Shown: positions 27,110 through 37,310, counted from the first letter of the stretch. The stretch is 64,000 nucleotides of DNA from Hydrogenophaga sp. (GCF_030373225.1 NZ_JAUCZG010000013.1:38358-102357); one strand, 5' to 3'. A program made the numbers and translations. The notes: generated from the letters alone by a model not told the origin.

Positions 27110-28003
27110 ATGAACCCAGCCCAAGCTTCCGCTGCCGATGTGCAGGCCACCATCGAACAACTCTGGGTCTACCCGGTCAAGTCGTGTGCCGGCATCTCCT
27201 TGCCCGAGGCCGAGCTGACCGACACCGGCCTGCTCTACGACCGCGCCTGGATGGTGGTCGACAGCGAGGGCGAATTCGTCAGTCAGCGCGAGCTGCCCCG
27301 CATGGCGCTGGTCCAGCCGTCGTTTCGCATGGGCCAGCTGATGCTGCGCGCGCCAGGCATGCTGTCCCTGCACCTGGGGCTCGATGTGGCCGAGGGGCCG
27401 CTGACGGTTCGGGTGTGGGACGACACGGTGGAGGCCTGCGACATGGGTGACGTGGCGGCGCAGTGGTTCAGCGATTTTCTGGGGCCAGAGGCGCCCGCCC
27501 ACCTGAAACGCTTGCGACTGGCGCGTTTCAACCCGGAGGTGAAGCGTCCTTGCGACCCGGCCTGGACCGGTGGTCGCGAAGCCGGCACCCAGTTCGCCGA
27601 CGGTTTCGGTTTGCTGGTGACCAGCAGCGCCTCGCTGGCCGACCTCAATGAACGGCTGACCGCCGCAGGCCACGAGCCGGTGGACATGCGCCGCTTCCGG
27701 CCCAACATCGTGCTCGGCGGCGTGCAGTCGCACGACGAGGACCGCGTGGGTGCGATGCGCATCAGCACCGACGACGGCACGGCGGTGATTGAACCGGTGA
27801 AGCCTTGCGCCCGCTGCCCCATCCCCGACATCGACCCGACCACGGCCACGACCAGCCCGGTGGTGGGCGACACGCTGCAGACCTACCGGCAAGACCCGCG
27901 GCTGAAGGGCGCCGTCACCTTCGGCATGAACGCCATCGTGATCGAGGGCGACGGGCAGGTGCTGCGCGTGGGCCAGACCGTCAACGCCGATTGGCGTTTC
28001 TGA
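27110..28003 (+). CDS. MOSC domain-containing protein (MOSC_N plus MOSC)
   Basis: 297 residues. The N-terminal beta-barrel domain begins with IEQLWVYPVKSCAGISL and DRAWMVVDSEG; the C-terminal MOSC domain includes RFRPNIVLGG and the conserved cysteine in PVKPCARCPIPDIDP. MOSC proteins bind the molybdenum cofactor or sulfur, as in the mARC/YcbX family that reduces N-hydroxylated bases. YcbX carries an extra ferredoxin domain that is absent here. The ATG at 27110 fits the family start. Its stop codon overlaps the -35 element of the ychF promoter. Confidence 0.9.
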   Translation: MNPAQASAADVQATIEQLWVYPVKSCAGISLPEAELTDTGLLYDRAWMVVDSEGEFVSQRELPRMALVQPSFRMGQLMLRAPGMLSLHLGLDVAEGPLTVRVWDDTVEACDMGDVAAQWFSDFLGPEAPAHLKRLRLARFNPEVKRPCDPAWTGGREAGTQFADGFGLLVTSSASLADLNERLTAAGHEPVDMRRFRPNIVLGGVQSHDEDRVGAMRISTDDGTAVIEPVKPCARCPIPDIDPTTATTSPVVGDTLQTYRQDPRLKGAVTFGMNAIVIEGDGQVLRVGQTVNADWRF

Positions 28004-28028
28004 CAACAACATGCCCCGCCCGTAAAAT
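28000..28028 (+). promoter_or_regulatory. Sigma-70 promoter of ychF
   Basis: -35 CTGACA (28000-28005), 17-base spacer, -10 TAAAAT (28023-28028): each hexamer has five of six consensus bases. The expected start near 28035 gives a leader of about 27 bases before ATG 28062. The -35 element overlaps the stop codon of the MOSC gene. Confidence 0.7.
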
Positions 28029-28061
28029 CGCGGGTTCCCCCGACCGTCCCGAAAGTTTTCC

Positions 28062-29153
28062 ATGAGCCTCCAATGCGGCATCGTGGGCCTGCCCAACGTG
28101 GGCAAGTCCACCCTTTTCAACGCGCTGACCAAAGCCGGCATCGCGGCCGAGAACTACCCCTTCTGCACCATCGAGCCCAACACCGGCGTGGTGGAGGTGC
28201 CCGATCCGCGGCTGGCGCAACTGGCCGCCATCGTCGAGCCCGAGCGTGTGGTGCCGGCGATCGTGGAGTTCGTGGACATCGCCGGCCTGGTGGCCGGCGC
28301 CAGCACCGGTGAGGGCCTGGGCAACAAGTTCCTGGCCCACATTCGGGAGACCGACGCCATCGTCAACGTGGTGCGCTGCTTCGAAGACGACAACGTGATC
28401 CACGTGGCCAACAAGGTCGATCCGATCGCCGACATCGAGGTCATCCTCACCGAACTCTGCCTGGCCGACCTGGCCGCCGTCGAAAAGGCGCTGCACCGCG
28501 TGAGCAAGACCGCGCGCTCGGGTGACAAGGAATCGATCAAGCAGGTGGCGATCCTCGAGAAGTGCCAGGCCGCGCTCAACAACACGCAGCCGGTGCGCAG
28601 CATCGACTTCAGCAAGGAAGAGCAGGCGCAACTCAAGCAGTTCTTCCTGATCACCGCCAAGCCCGCGATGTTCGTGGCCAACGTGTCGGAAGACGGCTTC
28701 GAGAACAACCCCTACCTCGACCGCCTGCGCGCGTTCGCCGCCAGGCAGAACGCGCCCGTGGTGGCCATCTGCGCCAAGATCGAGGCTGAACTCTCCGAGA
28801 TGGACGACGCCGACCGGCTCGAATTCCTCAAGGAGCTGGGCCAGGACGAACCCGGCCTGAACCGGCTGATCCGCGCGGCCTATCAGTTGCTCGGCTTGCA
28901 GACCTATTTCACCGCCGGCGTGAAGGAAGTGCGCGCCTGGACCATCCACGTGGGCGACACCGGCCCGCAGGCCGCGGGCGTGATCCACACCGACTTCGAA
29001 AAGGGCTACATCCGTGCCCAGACGATTGCGTTTGACGACTTTGTTGCCTTCAAGGGCGAACAGGGTGCCAAGGACGCGGGCAAGATGCGCGCCGAAGGCA
29101 AGGACTACGTTGTCAAGGACGGCGACGTGATGAACTTCCTGTTCAGCAGCTGA
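28062..29153 (+). CDS. ychF: Redox-regulated ribosome-binding ATPase YchF (OLA1 family)
   Basis: 363-residue Obg-related P-loop protein. G1 is [14 protein letters not shown] at residues 8-21 and G3 is [10 protein letters not shown]. YchF prefers ATP over GTP because its G4 departs from NKxD, and binds ribosomes. A coiled-coil arm (about 130-200) and a C-terminal TGS domain ([20 protein letters not shown]) complete the family pattern. Length is typical of bacteria. It has its own promoter and is followed after eight bases by the S4-domain gene, so the two may be co-transcribed. Confidence 0.97.
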   Translation: MSLQCGIVGLPNVGKSTLFNALTKAGIAAENYPFCTIEPNTGVVEVPDPRLAQLAAIVEPERVVPAIVEFVDIAGLVAGASTGEGLGNKFLAHIRETDAIVNVVRCFEDDNVIHVANKVDPIADIEVILTELCLADLAAVEKALHRVSKTARSGDKESIKQVAILEKCQAALNNTQPVRSIDFSKEEQAQLKQFFLITAKPAMFVANVSEDGFENNPYLDRLRAFAARQNAPVVAICAKIEAELSEMDDADRLEFLKELGQDEPGLNRLIRAAYQLLGLQTYFTAGVKEVRAWTIHVGDTGPQAAGVIHTDFEKGYIRAQTIAFDDFVAFKGEQGAKDAGKMRAEGKDYVVKDGDVMNFLFSS

Positions 29154-29161
29154 GCCCCGCC

Positions 29162-29935
29162 ATGAACCCACCTGGCCAGCTCGAGGCACAACGCCTGGCC
29201 AAGCGACTGGCCGCCCAGCTGCCGTGCTCGCGCAGCGACGCCGAGAGCTACATCGCCGGGGGCTGGGTGCGGGTGGACGGCGTTGTCGTGGAGGAGCCCA
29301 TGGAGCGGGTGCGCCCCGAGCAGACCGTGTTGCTGGACCCGAAGGCCAGGCTGGAGCCGCTGGAGTCGATGACGCTGATCTGGCACAAGCCGGTCAACCG
29401 GGTGCTGCCCGACGAGCCCCTGCTGCCGGACGCGCTGGCCGACAAATGGTTCAGCACCGCCAACCGATTCAAGGGTGACCGCTCGGGAGTGCGCCCGCTC
29501 AAGGCACACCGGCACAAGCTGCTGCCGGTGGCACCGCTGGGCACCAAGGCCAGCGGACTGATGGTGTTCACCCAGAACCCGGGTGTGGCGCGCAAGATGA
29601 CCGACGATGCAGCGCAGCTGGAGCACGAGTGGCTGGCCGAAGTGGCCGCCGATCCCGGGCTCGAAGACGAGGCCCGGCGCGAGGCGGTGCTCAAGTCCCT
29701 GGGCAAGGCGCTGTTCTTCGACGGCTGGGCCGTGCCTTCGGCGCGCGCGAGCTGGCAGAGCGAACTGCGCCTGCGCCTGGCCATCAAGGGCAACCGGGCG
29801 GGCCAGGTGGCCCACCTGTGCGAGCGTGCCGGCCTGCAGCTCACCGCCCTGCGCCGCCTGCGCCTGGGCCGCATTTCGCTGGCCGGTCTGCCGGTCGGCG
29901 AATGGCGCTACCTGCTGCCTTACGAGCGTTTCTGA
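29162..29935 (+). CDS. RsuA/RluB-family pseudouridine-synthase-like protein lacking the catalytic Asp
   Basis: 257 residues. An N-terminal S4 RNA-binding domain (about 8-65: RLAKRLAAQLPCSRSDAESYI, WVRVDGVVV) is followed by a domain with the RsuA/RluF fold pattern (KPVNRVLP; TALRRLRLGRISLAGLPVGEWR near the end). At the catalytic loop, where active members read PVGRLDxxSxGL, this protein reads PVAPLGTKASGL (122-133), so the essential Asp is replaced by Gly127. It may be an RNA-binding paralogue without synthase activity. It is eight bases after ychF and overlaps the convergent MFS gene by 16 bases. Confidence 0.8.
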   Translation: MNPPGQLEAQRLAKRLAAQLPCSRSDAESYIAGGWVRVDGVVVEEPMERVRPEQTVLLDPKARLEPLESMTLIWHKPVNRVLPDEPLLPDALADKWFSTANRFKGDRSGVRPLKAHRHKLLPVAPLGTKASGLMVFTQNPGVARKMTDDAAQLEHEWLAEVAADPGLEDEARREAVLKSLGKALFFDGWAVPSARASWQSELRLRLAIKGNRAGQVAHLCERAGLQLTALRRLRLGRISLAGLPVGEWRYLLPYERF

Positions 29936-31104
29936 TCGGGCGAGCCCGGCTGCGCCCGCGCGGCCCACACGCTCAGGCCCATCGCCAGCATCAGCACCAC
30001 CAGACCCACCTGGTTGAGGCTGAGCATGCGGCCTTGCGCGATCATCAACCCGCCCAGGGCCGCGCCCAGGGCCTGACCGGCGTACATGGCCGAGGTGTTG
30101 AGCGCTACCGTGGCCGGCGCCAGCGCGGGTGAGATGTGCACCAGACGGGCCTGCTGCGCCGAGTTCACCGCGAAGCAGCCCAGTGCCCATGGCACCAGCA
30201 CCAGCGCCTGCTGCCACACGCCTGCCTGCCCCAGCGGCCACAGCAGCAGGCTCAGCACGATCAGCCCGAGCGAGATGAAGACGGCGCGCGCCGCACCGAT
30301 GCGGTCGATCCAGCGTGACATGCCCACGTTGCCCGCCAGACCAAAAGCACCGAACCACAGGAACATGAGCGACAGGGCGCCGCCGCCCAGGCCCAGGGTC
30401 TGGAACAGGTAGGGCGCGAAATACGAGAACAGCGTGAACTGGCCGAAGGCCGAGAGCAGCGTCACGCCCACCGCCAGCATCAGCGGCGCCGAGCCCAGCG
30501 TGGCCTGCCAGGCCTGACGCGACAAGGCGGCGGGCTTGATGCCGTCGGGCATCTCGCGCCAGACCCACAGCGCGCTGGCCAGCGACATCAGTGCCACCAG
30601 GCCGAACGCCCAGCGCCAGCCCAGCTCACCGCCGATCCAGGCCGACAGGGGCATGCCCATGACCGAGGCGACCGACCAGCCGAGGAAGACGAAGGTGATG
30701 GCGCGCCCGCGCTGGTCGGGCCGCACCAGCAGGCCCACGCAGGCCGCGGCCTGCGGAGTGAACACCGCGGGCGATATGACGGCCAGCACGCGCAACGGCA
30801 GCAGGCTGGCGTAGCTCGGTGCCAGCGCACACGCGGCGGTGAGCAGGCCGTACCAGAGCAGCGAGAGGGTGAGCAGGCGCCGGCGGTCCCAGCCCGCGAC
30901 CAGCCCCGCAAAGGCCGGTGCGCCCAGGCCCATGAGAATGGCCGCCGCCGTGATGAGCTGGCCCGCCTGCGGGATCGACACGCCCAGGGATTGGCTGATG
31001 TCGTTGAGCGTGCCGGGCACCACCATCACGCCGGTGCCGATCACGAAGTTGCCCGCCATCAGGGCCCACAGGGCGCGTGGCAGACCCGGACCCAGGGTGC
31101 TCAT
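29920..31104 (-). CDS. MFS transporter (arabinose-efflux-like)
   Basis: 394-residue inner-membrane protein with about twelve hydrophobic segments. The family loop motif lies between TM2 and TM3 (GLVAGWDRRRLLTLSLLWYG), and RPDQRGRAITFVFLGWSVASVMGMP fits a drug/proton antiporter of the DHA1 type. The substrate is unknown. ATG at 31104 is used; upstream sequence would extend into the YqaA-like gene. The start overlaps that gene's stop as ATGA, so both are probably one transcript. Confidence 0.88.
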   Translation of the reverse strand: MSTLGPGLPRALWALMAGNFVIGTGVMVVPGTLNDISQSLGVSIPQAGQLITAAAILMGLGAPAFAGLVAGWDRRRLLTLSLLWYGLLTAACALAPSYASLLPLRVLAVISPAVFTPQAAACVGLLVRPDQRGRAITFVFLGWSVASVMGMPLSAWIGGELGWRWAFGLVALMSLASALWVWREMPDGIKPAALSRQAWQATLGSAPLMLAVGVTLLSAFGQFTLFSYFAPYLFQTLGLGGGALSLMFLWFGAFGLAGNVGMSRWIDRIGAARAVFISLGLIVLSLLLWPLGQAGVWQQALVLVPWALGCFAVNSAQQARLVHISPALAPATVALNTSAMYAGQALGAALGGLMIAQGRMLSLNQVGLVVLMLAMGLSVWAARAQPGSPDQKRS

Positions 31105-31583
31105 GCGTTGAATGCGCCGGGAAAGAACCAGAGCAAGGCCGCGGTCATGGTGAGGTAGCGGGCGAACTTGCCGATGGCCATGTAGGCCACGCAAGGCCAG
31201 AACGGAAACTTCATCCAGCCAGCCACCGCACACAGCGGATCGCCCACCACCGGCAGCCAGGACATCAGGCAGGCCTTGGGGCCGAAACGCTCCAGCCACT
31301 TCAGCGCGCGCACATCGACATGGTGCCCTCGGGCGCGGTCCACCGCCTTGTGCGTGCCCAGGCCCATCGCCCAGCTCAACGCGCCACCCAGCGTGTTGCC
31401 GGCGGTGGCCACCAGGATGGCGGGCCAGAAGAGTTCGGGGTTGAGCTTGATGAGACCGAACACCGCGGGCTCCGAGCCCATGGGCAACAGCGTGGCCGAG
31501 ACGAAGGCCACCACAAACACCGTGCTCAGTCCGTATTCGGGCAAGGCCAGCAGTTGCAGCAGGTGAGAAAACCAGTCGGGCAT
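31101..31583 (-). CDS. YqaA family (VTT/SNARE-associated) inner-membrane protein
   Basis: 160 residues. Hydrophobic segments (STVFVVAFVSATLLPMGSE, FWPAILVATAGNTLGGALSW, FWPCVAYMAIGKFARYL) and the motifs LPMGSEP and GDPLCAVAGW are typical of YqaA, a short DedA-like (VTT domain) protein. DedA relatives move lipids or handle membrane-potential stress, but YqaA itself is uncharacterised. ATG at 31583 matches the family start. It is divergent from dusB across 200 bases. Confidence 0.86.
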   Translation of the reverse strand: MPDWFSHLLQLLALPEYGLSTVFVVAFVSATLLPMGSEPAVFGLIKLNPELFWPAILVATAGNTLGGALSWAMGLGTHKAVDRARGHHVDVRALKWLERFGPKACLMSWLPVVGDPLCAVAGWMKFPFWPCVAYMAIGKFARYLTMTAALLWFFPGAFNA

Positions 31584-31783
31584 GGGTGGCGGAAAAAAAC
31601 GCCGTTGGTCGGCGTTGCAAGGGGCGCCGGGGTCGGCGTGGCGCGTGAGGGTGCGTGAAATGCGAAAGCGGGGACGGGATATCGCCTGCTGAAAAAAGAG
31701 GCAGGTAGAATCGCGCTCCTTCGCTCCATCCATTGGCTGGGCGCGCGAAGGCCTCTCCCAACCACGCACATTCTCCCACCGCC

Positions 31784-32815
31784 ATGCAACTCGGGGCCTT
31801 CACCCTGCCCAATGCCCTGTTCGTCGCGCCGATGGCGGGCGTGACAGACCGGCCGTTTCGCAAGTTGTGCAAACGCCTGGGTGCGGGTTATGCGGTCAGC
31901 GAGATGGTCACCTCGCGCCCCGATCTGCAGGACAGTCTCAAAACCTCGCGGCGCGCCAACCACGAAGGCGAAGCCGCTCCGATCGCGGTGCAGATCGCCG
32001 GCACCGACGCGCAGATGATGGCCGATGCCGCGCGCTACAACATCGACCGCGGCGCGCAGATCATCGACATCAACATGGGCTGCCCGGCCAAGAAGGTGTG
32101 CAACAAGTGGGCGGGCTCGGCGCTCATGCAGGACGAGGCGCTCGCCATCGAGATCGTGCAGGCCGTGGTCGCTGCGTGCGAGCCGCACGGCGTGCCCGTC
32201 ACGCTCAAGATGCGCACCGGCTGGTGTGCCGGCGTGCGCAACGCACCCACGCTCGCGCTGGCCGCAGAATCCGCCGGCGTGCAGATGCTGACGGTGCACG
32301 GCCGCACACGCGAGCAGGGCTACAAGGGGCAGGCCGAACACGACACCGTGGCCCACATCAAGAGCCGCGTGCGCATTCCGGTGGTGGCCAACGGCGATAT
32401 CGGCAGCCCGGAGCAGGCACGTGACGTGCTGCGTGCCACTGGAGCCGACGCCATCATGATCGGCCGCGCCGCGCAGGGACGGCCCTGGATCTTTCGCGAA
32501 GTGGCGCACTTTCTCGCCACGGGCGAACACCTGCCGCCACCCGATCTGGCGCAGGTGCGGGGCTGGCTGCTCGATCACCTGCACGACCACTACGACCTCT
32601 ACGGTGAATTCACCGGCGTGCGCAGCGCACGCAAGCACCTGGGCTGGTACGCGCAGGCCTTGCCATTGCCGGTCGGGGCCGCGGCCGTGTTCCGCGCCCG
32701 GGTCAACACCACCACCACCGTGGACGAGCAACTGCGCTGCGTGAGCGACAGCCTGGACGAATGGTCCGGTGACACAACAACAACCCTGAGAGACGACTGG
32801 AAACTGGCCGCATGA
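31784..32815 (+). CDS. dusB: tRNA-dihydrouridine synthase B
   Basis: 343-residue FMN enzyme that reduces uridine to dihydrouridine in the tRNA D loop. The TIM barrel starts with LFVAPMAGVTDRPFRKL. The catalytic cysteine lies in NMGCPAKKVCNK, and FMN-phosphate motifs are VVANGDIGSPEQ and MIGRAAQGRPWIF. The ATG at 31784 fits the family. In many proteobacteria dusB precedes fis; here fis begins in an ATGA overlap (32812-32815), the same arrangement. Confidence 0.97.
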   Translation: MQLGAFTLPNALFVAPMAGVTDRPFRKLCKRLGAGYAVSEMVTSRPDLQDSLKTSRRANHEGEAAPIAVQIAGTDAQMMADAARYNIDRGAQIIDINMGCPAKKVCNKWAGSALMQDEALAIEIVQAVVAACEPHGVPVTLKMRTGWCAGVRNAPTLALAAESAGVQMLTVHGRTREQGYKGQAEHDTVAHIKSRVRIPVVANGDIGSPEQARDVLRATGADAIMIGRAAQGRPWIFREVAHFLATGEHLPPPDLAQVRGWLLDHLHDHYDLYGEFTGVRSARKHLGWYAQALPLPVGAAAVFRARVNTTTTVDEQLRCVSDSLDEWSGDTTTTLRDDWKLAA

Positions 32816-33048
32816 ACAAGAACAACCTGCACGACTGCGTGCGTGCCAGCATGGAAGACTTCTTCCACGACCTCAACGGCACCGACCCGGCCAACCTGCA
32901 CGACATGCTGGTCAAGGCGGTCGAGAAGCCCTTGCTGGAAGTGGTGATGGAGCAGGCACAGCACAACCAGTCGCGCGCCGCGCTGTGGTTGGGCCTGAAC
33001 CGAAACACCCTGCGCAAAAAACTGCTCGAACACAAGTTGATCGACTGA
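32812..33048 (+). CDS. fis: DNA-binding protein Fis
   Basis: 78-residue nucleoid protein. The N-terminal helices include NLHDMLVKAVEKPLLEVVMEQ, and the C-terminal helix-turn-helix is NQSRAALWLGLNRNTLRKKL, the Fis hallmark. E. coli Fis is 98 residues; the betaproteobacterial form lacks the N-terminal beta-hairpin that contacts Hin/Gin recombinases, as here. It is translationally coupled to dusB and followed 36 bases later by purH, so fis expression may link to nucleotide metabolism. Confidence 0.95.
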   Translation: MNKNNLHDCVRASMEDFFHDLNGTDPANLHDMLVKAVEKPLLEVVMEQAQHNQSRAALWLGLNRNTLRKKLLEHKLID

Positions 33049-33084
33049 GCCCGTCCCGATTCAAAAACCACCAGAACCCTGTTC

Positions 33085-34671
33085 ATGCGCGCACTCATTT
33101 CTGTCTCCGACAAAACCGGCATCGTCGAACTCGCACGGTCACTGCACAGCCTCGGCGTGTCCCTCATCTCCACCGGCGGCACCGCCAGGCTGCTGGCCGA
33201 ACAGGGCCTGCCCGTGACCGAGGTGGCCGACGTCACGGCCTTTCCCGAGATGCTCGACGGCCGCGTGAAGACGCTGCACCCCAAGGTGCACGGCGGCCTG
33301 CTGGCCCGGCGCGACCTGCCCGAGCACATGCGGGCCCTCGAGGCGCACGGCATCGAGACCATCGACCTGCTTGTCGTCAACCTCTATCCGTTTGAAGCGA
33401 CGGTGGCCAGGCCCGGCTGCACGCTCGAGGAGGCCATTGAAAACATCGACATCGGCGGGCCCGCCATGGTGCGCAGTGCGGCCAAGAACTGGAAGGACGT
33501 GGCCGTGCTCACCGACGCTGCGCAGTACGCCGGCGTGATCGACGAGCTCAAGGCCAACGCACGGGTGAGCGACGCAACCCGTTTTGCACTGTCGGTCGCA
33601 GCCTTCAACCGCATCAGCAACTACGACGGCGCCATCAGCGATTACCTCTCGAGCATCACGTTCGACGCTGCTGCTGCCGTGCCCGCGCGCAGCGAGTACC
33701 CCGCGCAGGCCAACGGCCGTTTCGTGAAGCTGCAGGACCTGCGCTACGGCGAGAACCCGCACCAGACGGCTGCCTTCTACCGCGACCTGCACCCCGCGCC
33801 CGGCTCCCTGGTCACCGCGAAGCAGTTGCAGGGCAAGGAGCTCAGCTACAACAACATCGCCGATGCCGATGCGGCCTGGGAGTGTGTGAAGAGCTTTGAT
33901 GTGCCCGCATGCGTGATCGTCAAGCACGCCAACCCCTGCGGCGTGGCCGTGGGCAAGGATGCGCTGGAGGCTTACAGCAAGGCTTTCCAGACCGATCCGA
34001 CCAGTGCTTTCGGCGGCATCATTGCGCTCAACCGCGTGCTCGACGGGGCCGGCGCGCTGGCGATCAGCAAGCAGTTCGTCGAGGTGCTGATGGCGCCCGG
34101 CTACACACCCGAGGCGCTCGAGGTGTTCAAGGCCAAGGCCAATGTGCGGGTGCTCGAGATCGCACTGCCACCCGGTGGCCCCAGCGCATGGGACCAGGGG
34201 TTGAACCTCACCGACATCAAGCGCGTCGGCTCGGGCCTGCTGATGCAGTCGGCCGACAACCACGTTCTCAAGCGCACGGATCTCAAGGTGGTGACCCGGC
34301 TGCAACCCACCGAGCAGCAACTCGACGACCTCATGTTCGCCTGGAAGGTGGCGAAGTTCGTCAAGTCCAACGCCATCGTGTTCTGCAAGGACGGCATGAC
34401 CATGGGCGTGGGTGCCGGCCAGATGAGCCGCCTCGACTCGGCCCGCATCGCCAGCATCAAGGCCGGTCACGCTAACCTGTCGCTGCAGGGCACGGCCGTG
34501 GCCAGCGACGCCTTCTTCCCGTTCCGCGACGGCCTCGATGTGGTGGTGGACGCGGGCGCGAGCTGCGTGATCCAGCCCGGGGGTTCGATGCGCGATCAGG
34601 AAGTGATCGACGCCGCGGACGAGCGCGGGGTGGTGATGGTCACCACCGGCGTTCGCCACTTCCGGCACTGA
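33085..34671 (+). CDS. purH: Bifunctional AICAR formyltransferase/IMP cyclohydrolase PurH
   Basis: 528-residue enzyme for the last two steps of purine synthesis. The N-terminal MGS-like cyclohydrolase domain shows [15 protein letters not shown] and [11 protein letters not shown]. The C-terminal AICAR transformylase domain shows [32 protein letters not shown] and [21 protein letters not shown]. Length is standard. It follows fis on the same strand and is convergent with hemL, with only 16 bases between the two stops. Confidence 0.98.
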   Translation: MRALISVSDKTGIVELARSLHSLGVSLISTGGTARLLAEQGLPVTEVADVTAFPEMLDGRVKTLHPKVHGGLLARRDLPEHMRALEAHGIETIDLLVVNLYPFEATVARPGCTLEEAIENIDIGGPAMVRSAAKNWKDVAVLTDAAQYAGVIDELKANARVSDATRFALSVAAFNRISNYDGAISDYLSSITFDAAAAVPARSEYPAQANGRFVKLQDLRYGENPHQTAAFYRDLHPAPGSLVTAKQLQGKELSYNNIADADAAWECVKSFDVPACVIVKHANPCGVAVGKDALEAYSKAFQTDPTSAFGGIIALNRVLDGAGALAISKQFVEVLMAPGYTPEALEVFKAKANVRVLEIALPPGGPSAWDQGLNLTDIKRVGSGLLMQSADNHVLKRTDLKVVTRLQPTEQQLDDLMFAWKVAKFVKSNAIVFCKDGMTMGVGAGQMSRLDSARIASIKAGHANLSLQGTAVASDAFFPFRDGLDVVVDAGASCVIQPGGSMRDQEVIDAADERGVVMVTTGVRHFRH

Positions 34672-34687
34672 TGGTGCACCTCGCTCG

Positions 34688-35989
34688 TCAGAGCGTTTTG
34701 AACACCTCGCGCGCAGCCGCCACCGTGTCTGCAATGTCCTGCGCCGTGTGCGCCGCGCTCACAAAGCCGGCCTCGTACAAGGCAGGTGCGATGTACACGC
34801 CGCGATCGAGCAAACCGTGGAAGAGCTTGTTGAACATGGGCCCATCGGTGGTCATCACCTTGGCATAGTTCTGCGGCAGTTCGTCAAACAGGAAGAAGCC
34901 GAACATGCCGCCCTGGCTGTCGCCACACATCGTCACACCTTCGGCGTGTGCGGCTGCGGTCAAACCATCCACCAGCGAGCGCGTGGTGGCCGAGAGGGCC
35001 TCGTAAAAGCCAGGCTTGCGGACCTCGCGCAGCGTGGCCAGTCCACAAGCCGTCGCCACCGGATTGCCCGACAGCGTGCCGGCCTGGTAGACCGCACCCA
35101 GGGGTGCGAGTTGTTCCATCACCGCGCGTTTGGCACCGAACGCTGCCAGCGGCATTCCACCACCGATGACCTTGCCCATCACGGTCATGTCGGGCTCGAA
35201 GCCGGGAATGAGCTGGGCATAAACGCTCTGGGCACCGCCGAGCGCCACACGGAAGCCTGTCATGACCTCGTCGAACGCGAGCAGGGCGCCGTGCTGCGTG
35301 CACAGTTCACGGCAGCGCTTCATGAAAGGCACGCTGGCGCGCACGAAATTCATGTTGCCTGCGATCGGCTCGATCATCAGGCAGGCCACTTCGGGGCCGT
35401 GTTCAACGAAGGCGGCTTCAAGTTGCTCGACGTTGTTGTACTCCAGCACGATGGTGTGCTGCACCACCTCGGGCGGCACGCCGGCGCTCGTGGGGTTGCC
35501 GAACGTGGCCAGACCCGAGCCGGCCTTGACCAGCAGCGCATCGGCGTGCCCGTGGTAGCAGCCTTCGAACTTGATGATCTTCTTGCGGCCGGTGGCGCCG
35601 CGCGCCAGACGGATCGCGCTCATGCCGGCCTCGGTGCCGGAGCTCACCAGCCGAACCATCTCGATGCTGGGCACCAGCTGGACGATGGCCTCGGCCAGCT
35701 CCACCTCCCGTTCGGTCGGTGCGCCGTAGGAGAAGCCTTCCAGCACCGCTTTCTGCACTGCTTCGACCACCGCCGGGTGGCCATGGCCCAGGATCATCGG
35801 CCCCCAGGAGCCGATGTAGTCGATGTAGCGCTGGCCGTTGGCATCCCAGAAATAGGCACCTTGCGCCCGCTGAACAAAGCGCGGCGTGCCGCCGACGGCG
35901 CGAAACGCGCGCACGGGCGAGTTCACGCCACCCGGAATCAGTACCTTGGCGCGGTCAAAGAGTTGCTGGTTGCGATCGACAGTGGTCAT
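34688..35989 (-). CDS. hemL: Glutamate-1-semialdehyde 2,1-aminomutase
   Basis: 433-residue PLP enzyme that converts glutamate-1-semialdehyde to 5-aminolevulinate, the C5 route to haem. Class-III aminotransferase features are [52 protein letters not shown] and the PLP lysine region [15 protein letters not shown]. Length and start (ATG 35989) match the family. It lies downstream of thiD on the same strand (50 bases). Confidence 0.97.
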   Translation of the reverse strand: MTTVDRNQQLFDRAKVLIPGGVNSPVRAFRAVGGTPRFVQRAQGAYFWDANGQRYIDYIGSWGPMILGHGHPAVVEAVQKAVLEGFSYGAPTEREVELAEAIVQLVPSIEMVRLVSSGTEAGMSAIRLARGATGRKKIIKFEGCYHGHADALLVKAGSGLATFGNPTSAGVPPEVVQHTIVLEYNNVEQLEAAFVEHGPEVACLMIEPIAGNMNFVRASVPFMKRCRELCTQHGALLAFDEVMTGFRVALGGAQSVYAQLIPGFEPDMTVMGKVIGGGMPLAAFGAKRAVMEQLAPLGAVYQAGTLSGNPVATACGLATLREVRKPGFYEALSATTRSLVDGLTAAAHAEGVTMCGDSQGGMFGFFLFDELPQNYAKVMTTDGPMFNKLFHGLLDRGVYIAPALYEAGFVSAAHTAQDIADTVAAAREVFKTL

Positions 35990-36039
35990 GGAGGTGGCTT
36001 GCCTTGGTGAAGGGTGCGGGCCTGCGCGCGCGAGAAGAA

Positions 36040-36981
36040 TCAATGCCGGGTGGTGTCGAGGGGAAAGTCGCTTGCGTCGAGCGTGTTGTCCGAGGCAGGC
36101 TCCCCTTCGGCTCCTTCACTCTCGTCGTCGTCTTCGTGCGCCCAGAACAGCCTGTCGGGCACGGCGTGGCCCATCCCGGGCTGGAAGCCCGCGTCAAGGC
36201 ATTGGTCGAGGTAGGTCAGCGCCTCGGCACAGGCTGACTGGAGGTCGGTGCCACCCGCGATCAACGCGCACAGCGCAGCGGACAGCGTGTCCCCGGCACC
36301 GGTGAACGTGGCTTCGAAGCGTTCGTAGCGCGCGGTGGCCAGCACGGTTTCGGGCGAAGCCAGATGGCTCTCGAGGTATTGATCGGCTGCGTTGAAACCC
36401 GTCACCAGCGTGTAGGGGACACCATGCACCGCCGCAGCGCGGGCCACATCGCGCGGACTCGGCGGTCGGTCGCCTTCCCACTCCGGCAGCAGCCAGCGAC
36501 ACAGCGTGCTGTGGTTGCCCACCAGCACGGTGGTCTGCGGCAGCAGGAGTTCGGCGCTCGCATCCAGATAGGTTTCGATGGCGAGTTCGTCCCACCAGGA
36601 GAGGTCGGGCATGTAGGCAATCACGGGCACATCGGCATAGTCGGCCGTGATCTCCGCCACCACGCTGAGGTTTTCGGGGTTGCCGACGAAGCCCACCTTG
36701 AAAGCCTGCACCGGCATGTCCTCCAGCGCACAACGGGCTTGATCGGCCACGGCCTCTTCATCAAACGCAAAGTGGTCGTGGATATCGGATGTATCGCGCA
36801 CATACGCGCCCGTGACGACGGCCAGCACATGGACCGAGGCGCTCGACATGGCCGTGATGTCGGCGCTCAGACCGCCAGCGCCGCTGGGATCGTTGGCGTT
36901 GAACACCATCACGCAGGGCAGGGTCGCTTCGCCCGGAGGTACAAGCGTTGCGGGTGTTGTTTTTTCGGGCGTATCGGGCAT
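36040..36981 (-). CDS. thiD: Hydroxymethylpyrimidine/phosphomethylpyrimidine kinase ThiD with acidic C-terminal tail
   Basis: 313-residue ribokinase-fold enzyme that phosphorylates HMP and HMP-P in thiamine synthesis. It has the N-terminal substrate loop [15 protein letters not shown] and the ATP/anion-hole motif [12 protein letters not shown]. Compared with the usual 260-270 residues, it carries a C-terminal extension of about 45 residues that is strongly acidic ([13 protein letters not shown]). No TPP riboswitch (CTGAGA-type core) was seen upstream. Divergent from the rubredoxin gene with 155 bases between the starts. Confidence 0.87.
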   Translation of the reverse strand: MPDTPEKTTPATLVPPGEATLPCVMVFNANDPSGAGGLSADITAMSSASVHVLAVVTGAYVRDTSDIHDHFAFDEEAVADQARCALEDMPVQAFKVGFVGNPENLSVVAEITADYADVPVIAYMPDLSWWDELAIETYLDASAELLLPQTTVLVGNHSTLCRWLLPEWEGDRPPSPRDVARAAAVHGVPYTLVTGFNAADQYLESHLASPETVLATARYERFEATFTGAGDTLSAALCALIAGGTDLQSACAEALTYLDQCLDAGFQPGMGHAVPDRLFWAHEDDDESEGAEGEPASDNTLDASDFPLDTTRH

Positions 36982-37136
36982 GGGCTGAGAGAGGGATCGG
37001 ATTCGTGTGGAAGATGCCCGCAGAATGATCCTCGCGCTTCAAACAAGGCATTGGACAGAAGGCCGGAAACGGCGCCCGAAGGGCTGTACCTCGCTCGATA
37101 CAATGCTTGCATTCTATGACAAGGCCCCCTATAACC

Positions 37137-37310
37137 ATGACCGAAACCAAGACTTGGATGTGCCTGATTTGTGGCTGGATTTACGACGAAGCGCAGGGAG
37201 CTCCCGAGCACGGCGTGCCAGCCGGAACCCCCTGGGCTCAAGTGCCGATGAACTGGACCTGTCCTGAATGCGGTGCGCGCAAAGAAGATTTCGAGATGGT
37301 GCAAATCTGA
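37137..37310 (+). CDS. Rubredoxin
   Basis: 57-residue one-iron electron carrier. Four cysteines, C9-x2-C12 (MCLICGW) and C42-x2-C45 (TCPECGA), make the Fe(Cys)4 site; the aromatic core W7/Y16/W33/F52 is as expected. The size is that of simple rubredoxins, which serve alkane hydroxylase or peroxide/oxygen reduction; the partner is not nearby. It precedes pilG by 95 bases. A TACAAT at 37099-37104 could be a -10 element, but no convincing -35 accompanies it. Confidence 0.95.
   Translation: MTETKTWMCLICGWIYDEAQGAPEHGVPAGTPWAQVPMNWTCPECGARKEDFEMVQI

Noticed and set aside
31706..31711. TAGAAT as the -10 element of dusB
   Set aside because: The sequence 17 bases upstream does not resemble TTGACA; evidence is too thin.
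37107..37135. TTGCAT-N17-TATAAC as a promoter for rubredoxin
   Set aside because: Good sigma-70 geometry, but the implied start falls about five bases inside the rubredoxin coding sequence.
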